Origin: RGIG4097 sp964550635
GTDB taxonomy: Bacteria > Bacillota > Clostridia > Christensenellales > CAG-917
Length of the DNA: 64,000 nt
Direction of reading: 5' to 3'
Assembly: GCA_964550635.1 (NCBI GenBank)
Contig: CAZJZV010000005.1
Coordinates: forward strand, 1-64,000
The position numbers and the translations under genes were made by a program. How positions within the stretch are numbered: the first letter of the stretch is position 1; the number at the start of each line of letters is the position of its first letter. Under the pieces are notes generated by a model, which saw only the letters and a program-made list of their open reading frames with translations, searched no databases and was not told the DNA's origin. This document shows, one piece after another, positions 58,101-64,000 of this stretch.

Positions 58101-59371
58101 AGACCGCCCGCGTATGCGTTGCAATATTGTTCCAAGGACGTGTCGGAAATATGGGATTGTGCGTGCACGTTTGCAGTCGTATAGCTTGCGGACAGCGAGG
58201 TGTAATTGCTGAGCCAACCGACAAGACCGCCTGCGTGGAACGCGCCTTTGACTTCGCCCGTGGAATAGCAGTTCGTGATAGTGGAAGAAACGGTGGGATC
58301 GTCGGAATAAACGTAACCCGAAATACCGCCCGCCGCATAGGTCGTACCACTACTGCAAAGGACGCTCACGTTATCCGTGGAGCAGTACGCCACTTTGGAG
58401 AAATACGGATATTGGAAAGAGCGTTGAAGTCCGATGATACCGCCCGCATAGGAGAAGTAGTTGCCGTCGCCCATGACGTTGACGGTGCCGTTCTTTGCTT
58501 CGCAAAGCACCAAACTCGCGCCGAAGCCCTGTCCTACGAAAGATCCGCAAGTGACGGTGGAACCCGAGTTGACTGCGTTGATCGTGTAGTCGGACAGTTT
58601 CAAGTTGTAAATCATACCGCCGGTGTAGCCGAGTTGTGCTTCGTAATACGCTTGAACAATGCCGAACAAACCGACGTAATCTTTGCCGTTGGAGTTGATT
58701 GTGAAGTTGGAAATGGTGTAACCTGCGCCGTTGAAATAACCGCCGAAGAATGCGTAGTTATTGTTGCCGTCGCCGATGATGGGAAGTTCTTCCCCCTTCA
58801 AATCTATGTTGTTGTTGAGCACGTAGTAACCGAGAACGCTCATGACCGAGTTGTCCGCGCCGCTGTTGATGACTTCCGCCATTTTCAGAAGGTCGATCGG
58901 TTCTTTGACGACGAATGGACTATCCGATGCGCCCGTACCGCTTGAAAGCAATGCGGATTCCGCTTTCGCGATACCGCTGACGTCAATCTTCAAATCGCTT
59001 GCCGCGGTCGCTTTGAAAGAGTACGTTCCGCTTTCCTCGTCATAATTGACGGTTTTCGGACTGTCGTTGACTTTGACAACGGGAGTTCCTTCGTAAAATA
59101 CGCTTACGGTAAACTTGTACGTAGTAGGTCTACCCTTCTTCACCTTCGCGGGATTCGACGAATCAAAAGTTACGCCGTCCGTTTTGTTGTAGGTGACCGT
59201 AAACTCCTCTTCGTCGACGGTGGTATCATCGTCGGGAGTCACCGTACCCGTATCGGGATTTGCGGGAGTATCGGGAGTGTCGGGAGTATCGGAATTGCAA
59301 GCGCAAAAGATAACCGCCAAAGACAGTATCAATACAAGGCTTGCTATCACGAAAAACTTTCTCTTTTTCAT
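55151..59371 (-). CDS. Giant GLUG-repeat lipoprotein
   Basis: 1406-residue surface lipoprotein. The signal peptide KKRKFFVIASLVLILSLAVI leads to a lipobox FCAC, then a Thr/Pro/Asp-rich spacer. Residues about 140-540 form a GLUG-type beta-helix: SPFVVKEPIDLLKMAEVI, LNNNIDLKG, FFGGYFNGAGYTISNF, AGGISGYVYS, AGGLVGWLSN. The rest is about ten short beta modules opening with motifs such as FKGTWKI, YYGLWTT, YKGEWIS, FTGTWAL and LIGKWTN, similar in rhythm to lipocalin-like or copper-resistance-type barrels, which I cannot name. The start at 59371 has GGAG upstream. It is the last gene after oppBCDF and a small membrane protein, so it may help gather ligands for that transporter or simply be a surface adhesin. 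Confidence 0.8.
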   Translation of the reverse strand: MKKRKFFVIASLVLILSLAVIFCACNSDTPDTPDTPANPDTGTVTPDDDTTVDEEEFTVTYNKTDGVTFDSSNPAKVKKGRPTTYKFTVSVFYEGTPVVKVNDSPKTVNYDEESGTYSFKATAASDLKIDVSGIAKAESALLSSGTGASDSPFVVKEPIDLLKMAEVINSGADNSVMSVLGYYVLNNNIDLKGEELPIIGDGNNNYAFFGGYFNGAGYTISNFTINSNGKDYVGLFGIVQAYYEAQLGYTGGMIYNLKLSDYTINAVNSGSTVTCGSFVGQGFGASLVLCEAKNGTVNVMGDGNYFSYAGGIIGLQRSFQYPYFSKVAYCSTDNVSVLCSSGTTYAAGGISGYVYSDDPTVSSTITNCYSTGEVKGAFHAGGLVGWLSNYTSLSASYTTANVHAQSHISDTSLEQYCNAYAGGLVGMAQLDSIITDSFATGDITAHAALGNTYAHVGNIVGRTEDLEDGMYSAKEMSIYNCFYVKGGKNDTIDFTKVDMVKSTLGWHEIDWIMADGSYPVINSINSTSDEETAVQHYTYTVILNFGGRKDEKGASEYSTTISDQYEPMAFWYEVYEYSEASARQGLPENIISTDGYMSYGYFFDAECTMPVPSGYVPMRTITLYVGFADYNEVAGTYYVVPNTEIANSNNATIELILANDGTYVCNDLYGAYNGTYVYNGEYVVFDNARFARYYGEGKIASYQGYEFKAVKTAYGFDIYGGMYSDEESSEVVELVPREEPLKVVKNGGAIIGSYFYKDGANTVIYEFFANGSGILTENGTESDFVYVVDGQNLTITVDTTSVNGAISSGVVTTIDSIAVTKTDAFKGTWKILSLPNQTITFDGAGNWESVTLEYVNEGGELYQEVANRTSGTYTVSGDKLIIMDSMEVSFSDGFVKFGDASSSITLGRPDSYYGLWTTTDGGTIFELKGITKDGFGKAKVRFVTETNGRVRNEIYELTYVPDMLREGYISFFYEGEYYGSASYNEGKGALNASIYSLSASNMVSLNLYRYDEYKGEWISEDGTFGTVTFNGCGVYTSFGDIALNGIIKIGDQEISYRLDDFSLSGSFTYNKTLYTITYVEGYNYIKISSESNNVDLVRKDALGGKTFLDANGNEYSFDGRGDLSTNGTLTVKSGATTTTYSYVTDGDGASFFDDGTKIGELTVDGAIGSRNYVLTLNGQSVTLGEKTAFTGTWALEASFEHPVVIGTMNYDGVLTGRVPLAINETPDVYDATFTLVDDEYLVWEVESGLNLYVIKIADGMFVMSLHLNWFNYENDTDSGVWNYSYFMKADDLIGKWTNERLSQVYEFDGMGYNPEQLGMYTISNLYASSEDEDETVCYYGYFERRDGSGYDYLVFTTYSAYAGSGSKVVFKDPSGNASANEYVNEAGDRAFTTEAVNLKDYYITRD

Positions 59372-59391
59372 AACGTTCTCCAAAGTATTTT

Positions 59392-59640
59392 TCATTTTAA
59401 CCATATATATGCTATCGAGAATACGAGGACGAAGACGAGAATTATTATCGCGATAAACGGGAGGATCGCTTTAATTGCGCCCGCCATAATCGCTCTACGC
59501 TCTTTTCTCGTCAGTTTTATCGGCTCCGCACCCGACGACTGCTCTTTCTTCTTGTTGGGGTTATACCATCTGAACCCCTCGATATTCATATCGGCAATCG
59601 TGGTTTCGGTGTCGAGTTCCTCTTTATTTCTTTTTGCCAT
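59392..59640 (-). CDS. Small membrane protein at the end of the opp operon
   Basis: 82 residues. The hydrophilic N-terminal half is KRNKEELDTETTIADMNIEG, a basic stretch LTRKERRAIMAG follows, and one C-terminal membrane helix ends the protein (about 58-80, ILPFIAIIILVFVLVFSIAYIW). Not recognised. Its ATG lies inside the last codons of oppF (17-base overlap), implying translational coupling, and the lipoprotein gene starts 20 bp further on. It could be an accessory or regulatory subunit of the transporter; the topology would put the N terminus in the cytoplasm. Confidence 0.7.
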   Translation of the reverse strand: MAKRNKEELDTETTIADMNIEGFRWYNPNKKKEQSSGAEPIKLTRKERRAIMAGAIKAILPFIAIIILVFVLVFSIAYIWLK

Positions 59641-60907
59641 TATTTTTCTCGTTTTCCGCGTTTTGTTCCGCGGTCTTAATGCTTTCGACTTCCGCGTTGT
59701 ACTTCTCGTTCATCTCGTCGGTATTGTAGAGGTGGCAGGAGCAGAAGTGTCCCGGTTCAACTTCTCTATATTCGGGGCAAACGTACTTGCACATTTCCAT
59801 GCAACTTCCGCAACGAGTGTGGAATCTGCATCCCGACGGCGGATTGACGGGGGACGGAATATCCCCTTCGAGAATGATTCTGTTCATCTTCACGTGGGGG
59901 TCGGGGACGGGGACTGCCGAGAAGAGCGCTTTCGTATACGGGTGAAGCGTATTGTTGAAAATCTGCTCTTTCGACGCGTACTCGACCATCTTGCCGAGAT
60001 ACATAACGCCTATATCGTCGGATATGTGTTTGACGACGGATATATCGTGCGTGATGAATATGTAGGACAACCCCAATTCGTTTTGCAGGTCTTTCAACAT
60101 ATTGATGACCTGCGCTTGAATGGACACGTCAAGTGCGGAAACGGGCTCGTCGCAGACGACGAAGTCGGGTTTAAGTGCAAGTGCGCGCGCAATACATATT
60201 CTTTGACGTTGACCGCCCGAAAATTCGTGGGGATAACGCTCGTAGTAATGCGGTTGCAATCCGCACATCTTCATGACGGAAAGCACGTATTCGCGGTAAT
60301 GCACCTTGTCTACGATACCGTGTTCTAGAGCCGCTTCGCCGATGATTTCGCCCACTCTCATTCTGGGAGAAAGGCTCGCATAGGGGTCTTGGAATATCAT
60401 CTGCATATGCGGACGGAGTTTTTCAAACTCTCTGTTGCTAAGCTTGGATATTTCTCTGCCGTTATAGTAGATTTCACCGCCCGTAATGTCGTAAAGACGA
60501 AGAAGGGTTCTACCCATAGTGGTTTTACCGCAACCGGACTCACCGACTATACCGAGAGTTTTGCCCTTTTCGAGAGTGAAAGACACTTCGTCGACCGCTC
60601 TCAAAAACTTGTTGGGTTTTCCGAAGAAGTTGGTCCCGACGACAAAGTACTTTTTCAAGTCCTTGACGACCAAAAGCGGAACATGTTCATCCGTTTTTTC
60701 GCCGTTTTCAACGTTTTCTTCGGATACGGCATTCTCTGCATTTTCTTCCGCATTGACGGTTTCAGATACGGTGTTTTCCGCATTCTCGTCAACCATTGCG
60801 GTTTCGACCGCGGTTTCGACTATCTCGTCGGTTGCGACTCGTTCTATTTGGACGTTTTCGTTTTCGGGATTTACGTCCTTATTTTCAATTTCAAAATTAT
60901 CAGACAT
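59624..60907 (-). CDS. oppF: Oligopeptide ABC transporter ATPase OppF-like
   Basis: 427 residues. Walker A GESGCGKTT, Q-loop FQDPYASLSPRM, signature FSGGQRQR, Walker B FVVCDEPVSALD and His in ITHD are all present, followed by the Opp/Dpp C-terminal segment with cysteines (CRFHTRCGSCMEMC) that in relatives bind an Fe-S cluster. The first 80 residues are an unusual acidic, Glu/Asn/Val-rich extension that looks disordered and is not part of the family. The ATG at 60907 overlaps the oppD end, with AGGAG upstream. Confidence 0.9.
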   Translation of the reverse strand: MSDNFEIENKDVNPENENVQIERVATDEIVETAVETAMVDENAENTVSETVNAEENAENAVSEENVENGEKTDEHVPLLVVKDLKKYFVVGTNFFGKPNKFLRAVDEVSFTLEKGKTLGIVGESGCGKTTMGRTLLRLYDITGGEIYYNGREISKLSNREFEKLRPHMQMIFQDPYASLSPRMRVGEIIGEAALEHGIVDKVHYREYVLSVMKMCGLQPHYYERYPHEFSGGQRQRICIARALALKPDFVVCDEPVSALDVSIQAQVINMLKDLQNELGLSYIFITHDISVVKHISDDIGVMYLGKMVEYASKEQIFNNTLHPYTKALFSAVPVPDPHVKMNRIILEGDIPSPVNPPSGCRFHTRCGSCMEMCKYVCPEYREVEPGHFCSCHLYNTDEMNEKYNAEVESIKTAEQNAENEKNNGKKK

Positions 60908-62186
60908 TATCCTTCTCCTCTGCATCCTCGTATAGGTAGCACGCCACTTTGTGCGTATCGCTCACGCTGATAAATTCGGGGTATTCGCCCGCGCATTTCT
61001 TCATGCACTTATCGCAACGATCGCGGAAGTAGTAGTAGTTGGGCATATCAATGGGATTGGGAACGAATCCCGGTATGCAGTAAAGTTCTTTGCTCTCATC
61101 GGTATTGACGGTGGGTTTGCTCTTTTGAAGTCCCACGGTGTAAGGGTGAAGCGGATGATCGAAAATATCTTCCGTCGTGCCCATTTCGATGATTTTGCCC
61201 GCGTACATAACGACGACGTAGTCCGCCATTTCCGCGACGACTCCGAGGTCGTGAGTTATGAGCAGTATACTCGACTTGTTTTGCTCCTTGATATCACGCA
61301 AAAGGTCGAGAATTTGTGCTTGTATGGTGACGTCGAGAGCGGTCGTAGGCTCGTCCGCCACGATGAGTTTGGGATTGCAGATGAGTGCCATTGCAATCAT
61401 AACTCTTTGGCGCATACCACCCGACAATTCGTGGGGATATTTCTTGTATACGCCTTCCGCGTCCGCAATACCAACGCGGTTGAGCATCTCGATACTTCTC
61501 TCTTTGATCTTGTTTTTGGGCAAGTCGGCGATGTGAAGTTTGGACACTTCATCGAGCTGGTTACCGACCGTAAAGACGGGGTTCAAGGACGTCATCGGCT
61601 CTTGGAAAATCATAGCGATTTCTCTGCCCCTGATTGTACGCATAGCGTCGACGGGCATTTTTGCGATGTCGTAGACCTTCTCTTCCATCTCGAAGAGAGT
61701 GCCGCCAACGTCGTTTTTCGCCTTGATACGTTTACCCTTCTCGTCGGTTTTGTAGGATCCGTCCTCGTTCGTTTCGTAGACGGGGATTTTCTTACCCTGT
61801 GCGTCGCGCTTGAACGCGTTCGTGCGGAAGCGGATAGAACCCTCTACGATTTGTCCGGTAGGTCCTTGGACGAGTTGCATAAGGGAGAGTGAAGTTACGC
61901 TCTTTCCGCAACCCGACTCGCCGACTACGCCGACGGTACTGCCTTCGGGGACGGAGAAAGTCACGCCGTTGACCGACTTGACGACGCCGGTATCCGTGAA
62001 GAAGTAGGTTTTCAAGCCGTCGAATTCGACGAGATTGGCGGGATCTTTCATCTCCGTCACGTACTCGCTTTCGTGGATTTTACGTTTTTTCTTTTTCTCA
62101 AAGTATTTAATTTTCGCGCGGCTCTCTTTCGCAATGCGACGAGAATCCTTTGCGGAAATGTAATGGGAATCGTGATTTCTAGCCAT
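60900..62186 (-). CDS. oppD: Oligopeptide ABC transporter ATPase OppD-like
   Basis: 428 residues. Walker A GESGCGKSV, Q-loop FQEPMTSLNPVFTVG, signature LSGGMRQR, Walker B LIVADEPTTALD and His in ITHDLG are intact, with C-terminal cysteines CDKCMKKC. Between Walker A and the Q-loop there is an extra charged stretch of about 50 residues (from FKRDAQGKKIPVYETNEDGS to KAKNDVGGTL) that typical OppD lacks. A Lys/Arg-rich N-terminal 50 residues is also extra. It couples with oppF to power uptake of peptides or similar solutes through oppB and oppC. Confidence 0.9.
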   Translation of the reverse strand: MARNHDSHYISAKDSRRIAKESRAKIKYFEKKKKRKIHESEYVTEMKDPANLVEFDGLKTYFFTDTGVVKSVNGVTFSVPEGSTVGVVGESGCGKSVTSLSLMQLVQGPTGQIVEGSIRFRTNAFKRDAQGKKIPVYETNEDGSYKTDEKGKRIKAKNDVGGTLFEMEEKVYDIAKMPVDAMRTIRGREIAMIFQEPMTSLNPVFTVGNQLDEVSKLHIADLPKNKIKERSIEMLNRVGIADAEGVYKKYPHELSGGMRQRVMIAMALICNPKLIVADEPTTALDVTIQAQILDLLRDIKEQNKSSILLITHDLGVVAEMADYVVVMYAGKIIEMGTTEDIFDHPLHPYTVGLQKSKPTVNTDESKELYCIPGFVPNPIDMPNYYYFRDRCDKCMKKCAGEYPEFISVSDTHKVACYLYEDAEEKDNV

Positions 62187-62189
62187 AAC

Positions 62190-63365
62190 TTACCTCTTCG
62201 CTTTAGGATCGAATGCGTCGCGCAAGCCGTCGCCGACGAAGTTGAACGCCAAGATTGCCAAGGTTATGCAGACGCCTGCCGGCACCCAGAAGTTAGGATA
62301 ACTTCTGAGATATGCGGGTTTCGTCGCATATTGAATCATACTACCCCAAGTTGCGGTGTTAAGAGGTGCGCCGAGTCCAAGGAAGCCGAGAGTTGCTTCG
62401 GTGAGGATAACGCTACCGAGTCCGAGAGTCATCGAAACGATAAGTTGCGGTAACACGTTGGGGATAAGGTGATTGAATATTTTTCTTTTCGTGGAAAGAC
62501 CGGTACACTTTGCGGCGAGCATAAATTCTTGCTCTCTGAGAGAGAGAATTTGACCTCTGACAAGACGCGCGGTGCCCGCCCAACCCATAAGAGTTAGGAT
62601 GCCCATCATGTAATAGAGTTTCTCAATGCCTTCAACGCCGAGAGACACGAACATTGCGGACAAAATCAACATTATAGGCAGTTGCGGTATGCAGTAGATA
62701 ACGTCAACTATACGCATGATAAGGTTGTCCACCCAACCGCCGAAATAGCCTGCCAAACCGCCCAAGATGACGCCGATAAGGGTTTCGAGCAAGATGACGA
62801 CGAGTCCGATTGTTAGAGAAACTCTTCCGCCGTACATAAGACGAGTGAAAATGTCTTTTGCGTTGTTGTCCGTTCCGAGCCAGTGTTCAGACGTCATATT
62901 GCCATTAGCATTCATTTCGTCATTGACGACGGAAGTGATATAATAGCAGGTATATACCTCTCCGTTCTTTTCAAACGTCAAGGGAGTTTCAACGACGGTT
63001 GCGCAACCGGGACTCATATCCATAGTGTCTTCACCGTACGGTGAGAACAGCGGTCCTATGAACGAGAACAGGAAAAGGGCTATAAGGATCGTAAGCCCGA
63101 CAACCGAGAGTTTGGAGCGGAAGAAACGTTTGAGAACGGTCATTCCCGGGGAAAGCACCTTTACTCTATCGTTCAGGTTTTCGCCGTGCAAATCGTCGGA
63201 TGATTCTGCTTTTGCAAGTTCCGCGCCCATTTCAACCGCTGCATTTTCGGTGAGACCACCTTCGAGTGCATTCGTTTCAAGTTCGCCGCAAACAGGTCTT
63301 TGTTCCAAAATGTATTCGTCTTGAGGCAAATCACGGAGATTTTTTATAAAATTCTTTATCGACAT
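62190..63365 (-). CDS. oppC: Oligopeptide ABC transporter permease OppC-like
   Basis: 391 residues. A hydrophilic 85-residue N terminus precedes the first helix (LSVVGLTILIALFLFSFIGPL). An external loop of about 60 residues, longer than usual, follows and contains NMTSEHWLGTDNNAKDIFTRLMYGG, the OppC signature. The permease core carries the EAA loop AAKCTGLSTKRKIFNHLIPN and ends VGDGLRDAFDPK. The ATG at 63365 has GGAGGAG upstream; a longer frame upstream would overlap oppB. It pairs with oppB. Confidence 0.92.
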   Translation of the reverse strand: MSIKNFIKNLRDLPQDEYILEQRPVCGELETNALEGGLTENAAVEMGAELAKAESSDDLHGENLNDRVKVLSPGMTVLKRFFRSKLSVVGLTILIALFLFSFIGPLFSPYGEDTMDMSPGCATVVETPLTFEKNGEVYTCYYITSVVNDEMNANGNMTSEHWLGTDNNAKDIFTRLMYGGRVSLTIGLVVILLETLIGVILGGLAGYFGGWVDNLIMRIVDVIYCIPQLPIMLILSAMFVSLGVEGIEKLYYMMGILTLMGWAGTARLVRGQILSLREQEFMLAAKCTGLSTKRKIFNHLIPNVLPQLIVSMTLGLGSVILTEATLGFLGLGAPLNTATWGSMIQYATKPAYLRSYPNFWVPAGVCITLAILAFNFVGDGLRDAFDPKAKR

Positions 63366-63378
63366 AATTTCTCCTCCT

Positions 63379-64000
63379 CTACTCACCGAGCTTGACGCGC
63401 GGGTCGACGACTGCATACATCACATCTGTCAGCAACACGCCTAATATGGTCAACACCGCAAGGAACATGTTGTACCCCATGATGAACGGCACGTCACCGG
63501 AATTTAAGCATTCATAAGCAATGTGACCTATGCCGGGCAAGTCGAAAATGGTTTCAGTGATCATCGCGCCGCCGAAAAGACTCGGAAGGATGCCTGCGAG
63601 CGTAGTCACGAGCGGGATAAGGGTGTTTCTGAAAACGTGTTTGTAGATAACCGAACTTTCGGACGCGCCCTTTGCTCTTGCCGTGCGAATGTAGTCTGCA
63701 TTCAAGACTTCAAGTGTGTTTGTTCTGGTATATCTCATCATAGAACCGATGGACAGTATGGTCAAAACCGCGATAGGCAACACCAAAGATTCTGCCATCG
63801 TGAGCAAATTCGTTTCGTCGAATCCACTGGGCGGGAGCCATTCCAAATCGACTCCGAACCACTTCATGAGCAAACTTCCGAAGAAGAATGACGGGAATGA
63901 TATACCGATCATCGTGAGAACGGTGGTTATGTAGTCGAGTTTGCCGTATTGGTGATACGCGCTTTGAATACCCAAAGGTATAGCTATGAGTAGTTCCAAA
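63379..64000 (-). CDS. oppB: Oligopeptide ABC transporter permease OppB-like, N terminus outside window
   Basis: The C-terminal 206 residues are visible, with membrane helices and the EAA loop IRTARAKGASESSVIYKHVFRNTLIP, the GGAMITETIFDLPGIG signature, and the ending DPRVKLGE. The gene continues past 64000. It is followed 13 bp later by oppC. A substrate-binding protein gene is not seen and may lie upstream of oppB. Confidence 0.93.
   Translation of the reverse strand, partial: LELLIAIPLGIQSAYHQYGKLDYITTVLTMIGISFPSFFFGSLLMKWFGVDLEWLPPSGFDETNLLTMAESLVLPIAVLTILSIGSMMRYTRTNTLEVLNADYIRTARAKGASESSVIYKHVFRNTLIPLVTTLAGILPSLFGGAMITETIFDLPGIGHIAYECLNSGDVPFIMGYNMFLAVLTILGVLLTDVMYAVVDPRVKLGE

Overview
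The window reads as chromosomal DNA of an endospore-forming Bacillota, probably an uncultured gut-type Clostridia lineage. Support: spoIVA with a sigma-E-like promoter, a YtxC-like sporulation protein, RNase J, an AspAT-Ic type aminotransferase, Gram-positive signal peptides and lipobox, strong GGAGG-type ribosome binding sites, and TTGACA/TATAAT promoters with 17-bp spacers in front of most units. There is no prophage, plasmid backbone or CRISPR array. Genus cannot be told from this sequence.

Layout. 1-0.5 kb: end of a tRNA operon (Arg, Gly) and a 56-codon conserved small gene. 0.8-9.7 kb: two paralogous giant BspA-type leucine-rich-repeat membrane proteins in tandem; the downstream copy is broken twice, both times by one extra A in a poly-A tract. 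9.9-11 kb: tRNA-Lys, tRNA-Gly and tRNA-Leu embedded in a structured, tRNA-3'-end-containing repeat that recurs at tRNA-Ser (53 kb). 11-13.4 kb: DUF5131 protein, tautomerase, double flavodoxin-fold reductase. 13.7-19.2 kb: divergent envelope locus with a membrane-anchored subtilase, a fusion of an RpoA-CTD-like domain to WG repeats, and a membrane-anchored propeller/SH3 protein on a predicted leaderless mRNA. 19.5-24.9 kb: tRNA-Pro, MacB-like ABC protein, MazG-like, LOG-like and alpha/beta-hydrolase genes.

25.0-31.8 kb: a five-gene catabolic operon (VOC protein, two Fe-S/FMN/FAD old-yellow-enzyme reductases, both subunits of aconitase X) behind one promoter with a 17-bp palindromic operator. 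31.9-34.8 kb: trkA-trkH potassium uptake. 35-38.1 kb: folD, guaB with an attenuator-like leader, a small membrane protein. 38.3-46.7 kb: spoIVA, aminotransferase, der, DUF512 radical-SAM protein, a GT-B-like protein, rnj. 47-48.9 kb: ytxC-like gene and an ECF sigma/anti-sigma pair. 49.1-55.1 kb: GH3 beta-glucosidase with YitT protein, Dabb protein, tRNA-Ser, MATE exporter. 55.1-64 kb: Opp-type peptide ABC operon (oppB partial, C, D, F) continuing into a small membrane protein and a 1406-residue GLUG-repeat lipoprotein.

Most worth following up: the tRNA-tailed repeat element seen at three tRNA loci, the aconitase X/two-reductase operon of unknown substrate, the paired poly-A frameshifts in the surface LRR gene, the RpoA-CTD/WG-repeat fusion coupled to a subtilase, a short attenuator leader in front of guaB, and three genes whose start codon coincides with the predicted transcription start. 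Positions of short sites were read by eye and may be off by one or two bases.
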